From positions 1 to 64,000 of the forward strand of contig JBGVNW010000002.1 in the NCBI GenBank assembly GCA_045125935.1: a DNA stretch of 64,000 nucleotides. The letters are read 5' to 3'. Under the pieces are notes generated by a model that made no database searches, had not been told where the DNA came from, and was given only the letters and a program-made list of their open reading frames with translations. Source of the stretch: CAG-877 sp045125935 (GTDB lineage Bacteria > Bacillota_I > Bacilli_A > RF39 > UBA660). Position numbers and translations under genes: made by a program. The stretch's first letter is position 1. The number at the start of each line of letters is the position of its first letter. Of the stretch, positions 1 through 8,039 are shown piece by piece.

Positions 1-1
1 T

Positions 2-1066
2 GTTCATGGTTTTTTAGGCTTTTATAGAGATTTAGAAGCTAAGATGAATGAAATAGGGATTGGTACTATTGCTTCTGTTTCTGGTAGATATTTTTCTATG
101 GATAGAGATAAAAATATTGATAGAACTTACAAGGGATATCAAGCAATGGTTGATTTAAAAGGAAATTCATTTTCTGATCCGTATGAATATGTGAAAAATC
201 AATACGAAGTATTACCAACACTTGGATTTGATTCAAGTGATGAATTTATAATTCCAGCATACAATGAAAAATTAAGTAAAGGCATAAGCGATAATGATTC
301 AATTATATTTTTGAATTTCAGGCCGGATAGAGCTATCCAAATGTCTACACTTATAACAAATCCTTATTTTTATAAAGATAAACTTGTTCCTGAAACAATT
401 TTAAATAACATTCATTATACGTGTATGATGAAATATGCTGATTCTGTAAATGGAGAGATTGCTTTTAAACTTGATGAATTGACTAATATATTAGGTGAAT
501 ATTTAGCAAATAATGGGCACACTCAACTTAGAATCGCAGAAACTGAAAAATATGCTCATGTTACTTTCTTCTTTGATGGCGGAAAAGAAGTTGACTATCC
601 TAACGAAAAGAAAATTTTAATTCCTTCACCAAAAGTTGCAACATACGATTTAAAACCAGAAATGAGTGCCAATGAGGTAACAGATGCGCTACTTAGTGAA
701 TTAGAAAAATTTGACTTGGTAATTTTAAACTTTGCAAATGGTGATATGGTTGGACATACAGGTGATTTAGCTGCTGCCATTAAAGCTGTAGAAACCGTAG
801 ATAAATGTTTGGAAAGAATTTACAATAAAGTTCAAGAACTAGATGGAGTATTAGTCGTAACAGCCGATCACGGTAATTGTGAAGAAATGATTGACGAATC
901 AGGAAATGCAATGACAGCACATACAACAAATTTAGTTCCATTCATTGTTACAAAAGAAAATATTACCTTAGATAATGGTAAGTTAGGAGACATTGCTCCG
1001 ACATTATTATCTTTATTAGGTTTACATCAACCTAATGAAATGACTGGAAAAAATTTAATCAAATAA
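2..1066 (+). CDS. gpmI: 2,3-bisphosphoglycerate-independent phosphoglycerate mutase, 3' part
   Basis: This is the C-terminal two thirds of the glycolytic enzyme that interconverts 3- and 2-phosphoglycerate in the cytoplasm. The frame is open from base 2, so the gene starts outside the window. Family motifs visible: GRYFSMDRD, FRPDRA, TEKYAHVTFFF, NGDMVGHTGD, ADHGNCE and TAHTTN, which carry the substrate arginines, the catalytic-region lysine and the metal-binding Asp/His residues. The first visible residues read VHGFL directly followed by GFYRDLEAKM; the family normally has a DGRD-containing loop of about 11 residues between them. No stop or frameshift is seen. An internal ATG at base 44 is not the true start. 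Confidence 0.93.
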   Translation, partial: VHGFLGFYRDLEAKMNEIGIGTIASVSGRYFSMDRDKNIDRTYKGYQAMVDLKGNSFSDPYEYVKNQYEVLPTLGFDSSDEFIIPAYNEKLSKGISDNDSIIFLNFRPDRAIQMSTLITNPYFYKDKLVPETILNNIHYTCMMKYADSVNGEIAFKLDELTNILGEYLANNGHTQLRIAETEKYAHVTFFFDGGKEVDYPNEKKILIPSPKVATYDLKPEMSANEVTDALLSELEKFDLVILNFANGDMVGHTGDLAAAIKAVETVDKCLERIYNKVQELDGVLVVTADHGNCEEMIDESGNAMTAHTTNLVPFIVTKENITLDNGKLGDIAPTLLSLLGLHQPNEMTGKNLIK

Positions 1067-1130
1067 CAAAAAATATTTTACTTTAAAAATAGTTATGATA
1101 TACTTAAATTAAAATAGAAAGGAGTAGAAT

Positions 1131-1406
1131 ATGGGTAGATTATCTAAAAAAGCAATCCAAGAAAAGAAAGAAGCAAGAACAAAATATTTAATTACATTAG
1201 CAATACAAGCTTTAGCTGGAGCATTAATTTTTGCCTTAATATTATTTATTGCAATTAGTGAATCTGGTATGCTAGAAATTCTTGAATTTATTCAAGACAA
1301 CCATATGGAGTTTAAAATAACTTTTATTTCATTCCCAATTGCTTTCTTAATTACATTTGGATGTAATATAGCAAGAAGCTATATGCTTGGAGAATTTGAC
1401 AAATAA
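1131..1406 (+). CDS. small two-helix membrane protein, unknown function
   Basis: A 91-residue protein with a basic N-terminus (residues 1-18) and two hydrophobic segments at about residues 20-43 and 62-80. A good ribosome site (GAAAGGAG) lies 7 bases before the ATG, and a weak promoter (TTTACT, 16 bases, TATACT) can be drawn just after gpmI. I do not recognise the family. The stop codon abuts the left arm of a terminator hairpin that is now split by an insertion sequence. Confidence 0.7.
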   Translation: MGRLSKKAIQEKKEARTKYLITLAIQALAGALIFALILFIAISESGMLEILEFIQDNHMEFKITFISFPIAFLITFGCNIARSYMLGEFDK

Positions 1407-1457
1407 AAAAGTAGTATCATGAAGTGAACCCCAAATAGTTCACAAAAATAAAAAAGT

Positions 1458-1481
1458 AGTTCAAGATTAATTTCTTGAACT
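1458..1481 (-). terminator. hairpin at the 3' end of the IS transposase
   Basis: AGTTCAAGA (1458-1466) and TCTTGAACT (1473-1481) form a 9-bp stem. On the minus strand it is followed by a T tract made from the A-run at 1451-1455. It overlaps the last codons of orfB and could stop transposase transcription inside the element. Confidence 0.55.
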
Positions 1482-2228
1482 TTTTGATTTTATCAGAGAA
1501 GTATTGTAGAATAATATCCAATCTTCTACAAGTAATTGATATTCTTGTATTGAAGATATTTCGCTATTATACAGAGTTTCTTTCTTTAATATTCCATGAA
1601 AAGATTCCATTGGTGAATCATCAATTGGTGTTCCTTTTCTAGACATTGATATTTGAATATTATTAGAATTACAGATAGCTTTGTATTCGTAAGATGTATA
1701 CTGAAATCCTTGATCCGAATGTAGGATTAAACCAGATACATCTTTTCTTTTTGCTATTGCCTCATTTAATGTATCCAAAACTATATTTAAATTATTAAAT
1801 TTAGATATTTGATATGCAACCACTTTTCTATCATATAAATCTAATATGGTTGATGAATATAATCGTTTATCTTTATAAACTAAATACGTTATATCTGTCG
1901 TCCATTTTTGATTTGGTTTGGTTGCTTTGAAATCTCTTTTTAATAAATTTGGCATAACATTGAATTCGATTCTTTTATAAATGGTTTTATTCAGTTTTTT
2001 ATGATATTTAGGCATCAAACAATATTTTTTCATTATTCTTAATACCTTTTTATGATTAAATATTACACCATATTTAATCCTTACGCCTTCGGTTATCCTA
2101 CGATATCCATATGTGCCCTTAGATTCATCAAATACTTCTTTTATTATTAAATAATCATAATAATCCTTGTCTTCTGCATTCCTATATTTATAATAAGTCC
2201 TTTTACTTATTTCTAAAACAGCACACAT
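1467..2228 (-). CDS. IS3-family transposase, orfB (DDE integrase domain)
   Basis: Catalytic part of the transposase. An HTH_21-like N-terminal segment (CAVLEISKRTYYKYRN) precedes the rve integrase core with the DDE residues in TTDITYL, HSDQGFQYTS and the Glu of SPMESFHGILKKE. The frame stays open upstream of this ATG into the orfA region, so the functional product is probably an orfA-orfB fusion made by -1 frameshifting at the A7 run (minus strand, 2315-2309). The C-terminus ends soon after the FYNT motif, some 15 residues shorter than typical IS150-type proteins, so activity is uncertain. Confidence 0.9.
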   Translation of the reverse strand: MCAVLEISKRTYYKYRNAEDKDYYDYLIIKEVFDESKGTYGYRRITEGVRIKYGVIFNHKKVLRIMKKYCLMPKYHKKLNKTIYKRIEFNVMPNLLKRDFKATKPNQKWTTDITYLVYKDKRLYSSTILDLYDRKVVAYQISKFNNLNIVLDTLNEAIAKRKDVSGLILHSDQGFQYTSYEYKAICNSNNIQISMSRKGTPIDDSPMESFHGILKKETLYNSEISSIQEYQLLVEDWILFYNTSLIKSKSSRN

Positions 2229-2269
2229 GTTTGAAAGTTTATATTTATCTATATATAAATTTATGAATG

Positions 2270-2545
2270 TTACTTTCTCTCTCGATGTGCCTTTAGGAAG
2301 GCTTGGTATTTTTTTAGTATTTCATATCTTTCCTTGTAGTCTATTTTTTCTTCTTTTGTTCTTCCTCTTGTTTTATAAATATCATTTTCTAAGTTTTCTT
2401 GACGTTTTTCTTTATAGATCCAATTAGATAGTGTTCCATGACTAATACCATACTTTTTAGCTACCTGTGGATAACCACCATAATTCCCAGACTTATAATC
2501 ATTCAGTACTTGATTTTTAAATTCTTTTGAATAATGTTTGCCCAT
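2270..2545 (-). CDS. IS3-family transposase, orfA (helix-turn-helix)
   Basis: A 91-residue DNA-binding subunit with a helix-turn-helix of the form FKNQVLNDYKSG-GYPQVAKKYGISHGTLSNWIYK at about residues 9-45, followed by a charged helical region that normally forms the leucine-zipper. A GAGGTG ribosome site precedes the ATG. A run of seven A (minus strand, 2315-2309) in the codons for Leu-Lys-Lys is the likely slippery site; shifting back one base there enters orfB. Confidence 0.88.
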   Translation of the reverse strand: MGKHYSKEFKNQVLNDYKSGNYGGYPQVAKKYGISHGTLSNWIYKEKRQENLENDIYKTRGRTKEEKIDYKERYEILKKYQAFLKAHRERK

Positions 2546-2667
2546 AAAAATAACACCTCGCTTTCTTGAGATGTTATTTTATATTAAACTACTTATTTTT
2601 TTAAGTGTCTAAAATTGGGTTCACTTCATCAAACTACTTTTTTTATGTCTAACAATTGAATAAAGTG

Positions 2668-2922
2668 CTAATCGCTTTTAATTAATTCATCTATATCAAT
2701 CTCAAATAATTTGCCAGGATCAACATTTAAGACTAGTGATATCTTCCAAATAGTATCAATTGAAAAAGTCTTGATTCCTTTTTTAGACTCAATACGGCGA
2801 ATAAACTCATGCGAAACACCAACTTGTTCAGCAAGAACAGCCTGAGTAATACCTGCTTCTTTTCTATATCTTTTTATATTTCTTGCAATCTGCTCATAAA
2901 TATTAACTTCATATTTATTCAT
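2668..2922 (-). CDS. XRE-family transcriptional regulator
   Basis: An 84-residue single-domain Cro/C1-type helix-turn-helix protein. The HTH spans about residues 12-65, with recognisable ITQAVLAEQVGVS and EFIRRIESKKG segments. It is transcribed divergently from the Y-family polymerase gene at 3056 across a short intergenic region, so it may control itself and that gene; this is inference. It sits next to the IS right end but outside the inverted repeats. Confidence 0.85.
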   Translation of the reverse strand: MNKYEVNIYEQIARNIKRYRKEAGITQAVLAEQVGVSHEFIRRIESKKGIKTFSIDTIWKISLVLNVDPGKLFEIDIDELIKSD

Positions 2923-3055
2923 AATATCACCAACTAGTTTTATTATGTACCAATTTAAAAAAATAATATGTAAACTACAAATCTACATAGAAAGTGAAAA
3001 ATGTTTAGTTGAAAACATCGAAAAAATGTTCTATAATTATTACAGAGGTGGATTT

Positions 3056-4273
3056 ATGGCAGAAAGAATAATTTTTCATATAGATGTAAATAATGCCTTT
3101 CTATCATGGACTGCTGTAAAGTTGTTAAACGAAGGATACAATCAGGATATAAGAAAGATTCCTTCAATTATTGGCGGAGATGAAAAGGAAAGAAGAGGAA
3201 TAGTACTTGCCAAGTCACCAATTGCCAAAAAATATAATATTGTAACAGCAGAGACCATATATCAAGCAAAAAAGAAATGTCCATCTTTGCAAATGTTTTC
3301 TCCGGACTTTAAATGGTATCAAACGAAGTCGACTGAATTATTTGCCTACTTATCACAATATTCACCTGTCATGGAACAATTCTCAGTTGATGAGTGCTTT
3401 ATGGATATGACTGGTACAAACTATTTATATAAGGATTATGTAGGATTAGCTCATAAAATAAAGGATGAAGTAAAAGAAAAGTTTGGCTATACTGTAAATG
3501 TTGGAATTGCTAATAATAAACTTTGTGCTAAAATGGCTTCAGATTTTGAAAAACCTGATAAAGTACATACGCTATTTAAAGATGAAATAGAATCTAAACT
3601 ATGGATATTACCAGTAGGCGATTTATTTATGGTTGGAAAAGCGACAAAAGAAACGTTAAATAAACTAAATATCAATACAATTGGGGATTTAGCTAAAGCC
3701 GATGATAAATTATTACAACATCATTTTAAAAATCAAGCAACATATTTAAAGAAAGCAGCCTGGGGGTTAGACGATTCAAAAGTAGAGCCACGTTCAGACA
3801 AAACAACAAGTATTAGTGTTTCAGAAACATTACCATATGACTATACAGACAAAGACAAGCTAAAAGAATTTATACTTGCATTTACTGAAAAAACAACAAG
3901 AGAACTACGTCGTCAGCATCAATACGCAAAAACGGTCGCAGTATTTTATAAAAATAATCACTTCGAAAATTATTCAGCTCAAGCAAAATTAGAAAACTCA
4001 AGTAATAATACAAAGGAAATTTATAAATTAGCCCTAGAAATATTTGAAAATAGTTATCGCGAGGAACCTATTCGTTTAATAGGTGTAAGATTAGCTGATT
4101 TAACAACAAACAATGATAGACAATTATCTCTGTTCGAGACAGAGAAGAAAGAAGAAAATTCAAGTATTCAAGATACGCTTGACAGTATTAATCAAAAATT
4201 TGGTAAATCTCTTATTGCCCCTGCATCAATCAAATTAATTAACACAAAAACAACTTCAAAAAGACAACTATAA
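3056..4273 (+). CDS. dinB: Y-family DNA polymerase (Pol IV-like)
   Basis: A translesion polymerase of 405 residues. The start at 3056 (MAERIIFHID) is chosen because AGAGGTGG sits 5 bases upstream; an open frame back to 2945 has no ribosome site. The palm carries the metal ligands in HIDVNNAF and SVDECFMD (Asp-Glu), and the steric-gate aromatic is the Phe in NNAF. A little-finger domain follows, and QLSLF at about residues 356-360 fits the beta-clamp binding motif. The DVNNAFLSW signature differs from the usual DMDAFFASVE, so it belongs to a divergent subgroup. Roles in damage tolerance are family knowledge. Confidence 0.88.
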   Translation: MAERIIFHIDVNNAFLSWTAVKLLNEGYNQDIRKIPSIIGGDEKERRGIVLAKSPIAKKYNIVTAETIYQAKKKCPSLQMFSPDFKWYQTKSTELFAYLSQYSPVMEQFSVDECFMDMTGTNYLYKDYVGLAHKIKDEVKEKFGYTVNVGIANNKLCAKMASDFEKPDKVHTLFKDEIESKLWILPVGDLFMVGKATKETLNKLNINTIGDLAKADDKLLQHHFKNQATYLKKAAWGLDDSKVEPRSDKTTSISVSETLPYDYTDKDKLKEFILAFTEKTTRELRRQHQYAKTVAVFYKNNHFENYSAQAKLENSSNNTKEIYKLALEIFENSYREEPIRLIGVRLADLTTNNDRQLSLFETEKKEENSSIQDTLDSINQKFGKSLIAPASIKLINTKTTSKRQL

Positions 4274-4347
4274 ATCTAAAAAGAAAAGATATTTGTCTAA
4301 AAAAGTTGTTTTTTATTTGAAAAACAAGAAAAAAATACAAAAAATGC

Positions 4348-4376
4348 TTGCAAAAATGATAGACCTCGGTTATAAT
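4348..4376 (+). promoter_or_regulatory. promoter of the ribosomal protein operon
   Basis: TTGCAA (4348-4353) and a perfect TATAAT (4371-4376) are separated by exactly 17 bases. The site is about 120 bases upstream of rpsJ and matches a housekeeping sigma-A promoter. No other equally good promoter was seen inside the cluster down to rplQ. Confidence 0.85.
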
Positions 4377-4383
4377 TAACTTC

Positions 4384-4484
4384 GTGTGACTGCTTAGATG
4401 TGCGAGGTTGCTGATACACCAGGTTAAGTTGCTAACTAAGTATCAGGTTATTCGCGCGGAGCAAGTCTATACCAGATATAGGCG
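4384..4484 (+). promoter_or_regulatory. structured mRNA leader of the S10 operon
   Basis: The leader between promoter and rpsJ is untypically GC-rich and can fold. CTGATAC (4411-4417) pairs with GTATCAG (4440-4446), with GTTA/TAAC nested inside, and CTATA/TATAG form a second small stem near 4467-4481. Ribosomal operons are commonly autoregulated through such leaders by one of their own proteins (L4 in E. coli). Whether this leader does so is inference. Confidence 0.6.
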
Positions 4485-4499
4485 AAGGGAGGATTTTAA

Positions 4500-4811
4500 A
4501 TGTCAACAGAAAAAATAAGTATTAGAATTAAAGCATACGATCACAGAATCCTTGATAATGCAGCAAAAAAAATTGTGGAAACAGTTAAAAGATCTGGCGG
4601 AGTTATCTCTGGTCCAGTACCACTTCCAACTAAAGTTGAGAAGTTCACAATTCTAAGAGCTGTACACAAATATAAAGATTCACGTGAACAATTCGAAATG
4701 CGCACACACAAAAGACTTATTGAAATCAAAAATCCAAGCAAGGAAACTATTGAGGCTTTAGCTCACTTAGATTTACCAAGCGGAGTAGATATTGAAATCA
4801 AAACTAAATAA
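4500..4811 (+). CDS. rpsJ: 30S ribosomal protein S10
   Basis: First gene of the S10 operon, 103 residues, the usual length. The conserved IRIKAYDHRILD N-terminus and the GPVPLPT loop region are present. AAGGGAGG lies 7 bases before the ATG. S10 assembles into the 30S head and also joins NusB in antitermination. The stop codon is followed after a few bases by the rplC ribosome site. Confidence 0.97.
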   Translation: MSTEKISIRIKAYDHRILDNAAKKIVETVKRSGGVISGPVPLPTKVEKFTILRAVHKYKDSREQFEMRTHKRLIEIKNPSKETIEALAHLDLPSGVDIEIKTK

Positions 4812-4825
4812 TGGAGGAAAAAATA

Positions 4826-5554
4826 ATGAAAGGAATCTTAGGTAAAAAAATCGGAATGACTCAAGTATTTACTAAAGAAGGTAAATTAATTCCGGTTACT
4901 GTTATTGAAGTAGAACCAAATGTAGTTACTCAAATCAAAACAGTTGAAAAAGATGGTTATGAAGCTGTACAACTTGCAACTGATACAATCAGAGAAAAGT
5001 TAAGCAACAAACCAGAAATGGGTCATACAAACAAAGCAAACACTGCACCTAAGCGCTTCTTAAAAGAAATTAGAGGAGTAAATGTTAATGACTACACTTT
5101 AGGTCAAACTATTAATGTAGACATTTTCGAAGCAGGGGAAATGGTAGACGTTACTGGAACTAGTAAAGGTAAAGGGTTCCAAGGTGTTATTAAACGTTAT
5201 AACCAAACAAGAGGTCCTATGGGACACGGTTCTCAATACCACAGAGGTGTTGGTTCACTAGGTACATTATTACCAATGCACGTATTAAAAGGTAAGAAAA
5301 TGCCTGGTCAAATGGGAAATGTTCAAAGAACAGTTCAAAATCTTGAAGTAGTATCAGTAGATACTGAAAACAATGTTATTTTAGTTAAAGGTAATGTTCC
5401 AGGTCCAAAGAAATCATTTGTTATGATTCGTACTGCAGTTAAGAAAGCTAATACAAAAAAAGCTGCTGCTGATTTAGTAACTTATGAAGCACCAGTAGTA
5501 GTTGAAGAAATAGCAGAAGAAGTTACAGCTGCTGAAGAAACAACAGTTGAATAA
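4826..5554 (+). CDS. rplC: 50S ribosomal protein L3
   Basis: Early-assembly 50S protein near the peptidyl transferase centre. The start is placed at 4826 (MKGILGKKIGMTQ) because GGAGG lies just upstream; the frame from 4811 translates the ribosome site itself. The KGFQGVIKRY and MGHGSQYHR core motifs are present. At 242 residues it is longer than usual (about 210) because of a C-terminal extension rich in Ala, Glu and Val after about residue 205. Confidence 0.96.
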   Translation: MKGILGKKIGMTQVFTKEGKLIPVTVIEVEPNVVTQIKTVEKDGYEAVQLATDTIREKLSNKPEMGHTNKANTAPKRFLKEIRGVNVNDYTLGQTINVDIFEAGEMVDVTGTSKGKGFQGVIKRYNQTRGPMGHGSQYHRGVGSLGTLLPMHVLKGKKMPGQMGNVQRTVQNLEVVSVDTENNVILVKGNVPGPKKSFVMIRTAVKKANTKKAAADLVTYEAPVVVEEIAEEVTAAEETTVE

Positions 5555-5605
5555 TCATCACAATATATAATAAAGAAAATAAAAAATTTAAAGATATAGT
5601 GATGA
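5555..5605 (+). promoter_or_regulatory. possible stem-loop between rplC and rplD
   Basis: TCATCAC (5555-5561) is perfectly complementary to GTGATGA (5599-5605), right at the rplD ribosome site. The loop is 37 bases, AT-rich and without further obvious structure. It could tune rplD translation, but chance pairing is possible. Confidence 0.3.
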
Positions 5606-5620
5606 AAGGAGGAATCGTAG

Positions 5621-6247
5621 ATGAAAAAAGAAGAACTTTTAAATCTAAAAGGTGAAAAAGTAAAGGACATTAATTTAAACGAAGAAATATTTGGGATTAC
5701 CCCAAACAAAGCTGTTTTAAATGATGCAATCATTTTAACAATGGCATCTTTAAGACAAGGAACACATAAAACTAAAAACCGTTCAGAAGTTTCTGGTGGA
5801 GGAAGAAAACCATGGAGACAAAAAGGAACTGGACGTGCTCGTCAAGGATCAATTAGATCTGTACAATGGGTAGGTGGAGGAAACTATGGAACTCCAGTAC
5901 CTAGAGACTATAGCAAAAAACAAAATAGAAAAGAAAGAAGATTAGCTTTAAAATCAGCTTTATCAGATAAAGCAATGGAAAAAGCAATCATCGTAGTTGA
6001 AAACATCGCTTTAGAAACACCAAAAACTAAAGAAATGATGAATGTATTAGAAAACTTAAAAGTTGCTGATAAAAAAGTTTTATTAGTAGTTAGCGAGTTT
6101 GAAGATAATATGATTTTAGCTTCTAGAAACATCCAAAACTTAGTATTAATTTCTGCAGAAGAAATCAATGTACTAGATGTAGTTGGAACTGATGTAATGG
6201 TAGTTACAGAAGAAGCACTTAAAAAAGTTGAGGAGGTGCTTAAATAA
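5621..6247 (+). CDS. rplD: 50S ribosomal protein L4
   Basis: A 208-residue protein lining the exit tunnel; the typical length. The tunnel-loop signature GGGRKPWRQKGTGRARQGS is at about residues 47-66. AAAGGAGG sits 8 bases upstream. Its TAA stop overlaps the rplW ATG by one base, indicating translational coupling. In many bacteria L4 represses its own operon. Confidence 0.96.
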   Translation: MKKEELLNLKGEKVKDINLNEEIFGITPNKAVLNDAIILTMASLRQGTHKTKNRSEVSGGGRKPWRQKGTGRARQGSIRSVQWVGGGNYGTPVPRDYSKKQNRKERRLALKSALSDKAMEKAIIVVENIALETPKTKEMMNVLENLKVADKKVLLVVSEFEDNMILASRNIQNLVLISAEEINVLDVVGTDVMVVTEEALKKVEEVLK

Positions 6248-6531
6248 TGAAAGACACTAAATATTTAGAAATAATCAAAGCACCAGTTATTACTGAAAAA
6301 TCACAAATTGCTAAAAGCGAAGGAAAATATACTTTTAAAGTTGATCCAAAAGCTAACAAATTAGAAATTAAAGAAGCAATTGAAAAGATATTTAAAGTTA
6401 AAGTTACTTCAATCAGAACTTTAAACGTAAAACCTAAGAAAAGAAGAGTTGGTCGTTACACAGGATTAACTAATCGTTATAAGAAAGCAATTGTTACTCT
6501 TGCAGAAGGACAAACAATTGATCTTGGTTAA
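6247..6531 (+). CDS. rplW: 50S ribosomal protein L23
   Basis: A 94-residue tunnel-exit protein that docks SRP and trigger factor in well-studied species. It has the conserved IIKAPVITEKS start and the basic NVKPKKRRVGRYTG segment. The start codon overlaps the rplD stop, with GAGGTG inside the rplD end as ribosome site. Confidence 0.96.
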   Translation: MKDTKYLEIIKAPVITEKSQIAKSEGKYTFKVDPKANKLEIKEAIEKIFKVKVTSIRTLNVKPKKRRVGRYTGLTNRYKKAIVTLAEGQTIDLG

Positions 6532-6545
6532 GGAGGAGATAAATT

Positions 6546-7376
6546 ATGGCAATCAGAAATTATAAACCTACTACACCAGGACGTAGAAAGATGAGTGCAC
6601 TAATTAACGAAGAAGTTACAACAAGCACTCCTGAAAAATCTCTTGTAGTTACTGTTAAGAAAAACGGTGGACGCAATAATCAAGGTAAGATAACAGTTCG
6701 TCATCACGGTGGTGGAGCTAAGAGAAAATATCGTATCATTGATTTCAAAAGAAATAAATTAAACGTACCTGGATCAGTAGCAAGCATAGAATACGATCCA
6801 AATAGAACAGCAAACATCGCATTAATCAATTATGCAGATGGTGAAAAAAGATATATCATCGCACCTAAAGGTTTAACTGTTGGAATGACAGTTGAAGCTG
6901 GAGAAAATGCTGATATTAAAGTTGGTAACGCATTACCAATTATGAATATACCAGTAGGTACAATGGTTCATAACATTGAACTTCGCCCTGGAAAAGGTGG
7001 AGAACTAGCTCGTTCAGCAGGTAGTTCAGCACAAATCCTTGGACGTGAAGGAAACTATGTAATGATTCGTTTATCAAGTGGTGAACAAAGAAAAGTATTA
7101 GGAACTTGTATGGCAACAGTTGGAGAAGTTGGAAATGAAGACTCTTCACTAGTTAAAGTTGGTAAAGCCGGACGTAGTCGTCATATGGGAATTCGTCCAA
7201 CAGTTCGTGGTTCTGTTATGAACCCTAATGACCATCCACATGGTGGTGGTGAAGGACGTGCTCCAGTAGGACGTAAGGCACCAATGACACCTTGGGGTAA
7301 ACCTGCTCTTGGATTAAAGACACGTAAGAAAAAGCAATCTGACAAGTTCATAGTACGTCGTCGTAATAGTAAATAG
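6546..7376 (+). CDS. rplB: 50S ribosomal protein L2
   Basis: A 276-residue primary rRNA-binding protein needed for subunit association and peptidyl transfer. The signature HPHGGGEGRAPVG near the C-terminus includes the conserved histidine. AAGGAGGAG precedes the ATG. Length and order (after L23, before S19) are standard. Confidence 0.97.
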   Translation: MAIRNYKPTTPGRRKMSALINEEVTTSTPEKSLVVTVKKNGGRNNQGKITVRHHGGGAKRKYRIIDFKRNKLNVPGSVASIEYDPNRTANIALINYADGEKRYIIAPKGLTVGMTVEAGENADIKVGNALPIMNIPVGTMVHNIELRPGKGGELARSAGSSAQILGREGNYVMIRLSSGEQRKVLGTCMATVGEVGNEDSSLVKVGKAGRSRHMGIRPTVRGSVMNPNDHPHGGGEGRAPVGRKAPMTPWGKPALGLKTRKKKQSDKFIVRRRNSK

Positions 7377-7393
7377 GAAAGGATGATTAAAAA

Positions 7394-7663
7394 ATGGCAA
7401 GAAGTTTAAAAAAGGGCCCTTATGTATTCGATAGATTACTAAAAAAGGTTCAAGAATTAAATAAATCTGGAAAAAAAGAAGTCATTAAAACTTGGTCACG
7501 CCGTTCCACTATTTTTCCTGATTTTATCGGACACACATTCGCAGTTCACAATGGTAAAGAATTTATACCAGTTTATGTTACTGAAGATATGGTTGGACAT
7601 AAATTAGGTGAATTTGCATTAACACGTAAATTTGGTGGACATGGTTCAGACAAAAAGAAATAA
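7394..7663 (+). CDS. rpsS: 30S ribosomal protein S19
   Basis: An 89-residue 30S head protein with the family start ARSLKKGPYV and the C-terminal signature GHKLGEFALTRKF. It lies 17 bases after rplB and shares the operon. Confidence 0.97.
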   Translation: MARSLKKGPYVFDRLLKKVQELNKSGKKEVIKTWSRRSTIFPDFIGHTFAVHNGKEFIPVYVTEDMVGHKLGEFALTRKFGGHGSDKKK

Positions 7664-7688
7664 AAATAATGACTAGGAGGGTAAATAT

Positions 7689-8024
7689 ATGGAAGCAAAA
7701 GCAATTGCTAAAGGACTAAGAGTATCGCCTATTAGAGCTCGCTTAGTAGCAGACCTAATTCGTGGTAAAAATGTTCAAGAAGCATTAACCATATTGAGTA
7801 ATGTTAATAATAAGTCAGCAAGACTTACAAAAAAAGTATTAGACTCTGCTATTGCTAACGCTGTTAATAATAATGGTGCAAATGCTGCAACACTTTATGT
7901 TAAAGAAGCAAGAGTAGATGCTGGTCCTGTTATGAAACGTCATATGTTCGATTCACGTTCTCATATTGGACACAAAGATCACAGAACTAGTCACATTAAT
8001 ATAGTAGTGGCTACAAGAAACTAA
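7689..8024 (+). CDS. rplV: 50S ribosomal protein L22
   Basis: A 111-residue tunnel protein. The VSPIRARLVADLIRGK N-terminal motif and the extended hairpin ending SHIGHKDHRTSHI are visible. AGGAGGG is 7 bases upstream. Confidence 0.97.
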   Translation: MEAKAIAKGLRVSPIRARLVADLIRGKNVQEALTILSNVNNKSARLTKKVLDSAIANAVNNNGANAATLYVKEARVDAGPVMKRHMFDSRSHIGHKDHRTSHINIVVATRN

Positions 8025-8039
8025 TAAGGAGGTTACAAA

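Larger units (their letters stand above)
1420..2628. mobile_element. IS3-family (IS150-type) insertion sequence
   Basis: A 1209-bp element with terminal inverted repeats TGAAGTGAACCC at 1420-1431 and its complement at 2617-2628, starting with the TG typical of the family. A 3-bp target duplication TCA flanks it (1417-1419 and 2629-2631). It carries overlapping orfA and orfB on the minus strand. The ends match and the duplication is perfect, so the insertion looks recent. Confidence 0.9.
1405..2644 (+). terminator. terminator hairpin split by an IS insertion
   Basis: Bases 1405-1415 (AAAAAAGTAGT) are complementary to 2633-2643 (ACTACTTTTTT). Removing the insertion sequence and one copy of the 3-bp duplication rejoins them as an 11-bp stem with a 5-base loop (ATCAA) ending in a T tract. 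This is the former Rho-independent terminator of the membrane-protein gene at 1131-1406. The stem arms are now 1.2 kb apart. Confidence 0.75.

Noticed and set aside
6940..7149. Reverse-strand ORFs inside ribosomal and other genes
   Set aside because: They mirror strongly conserved plus-strand genes, lack ribosome sites and show low-complexity hydrophobic translations.
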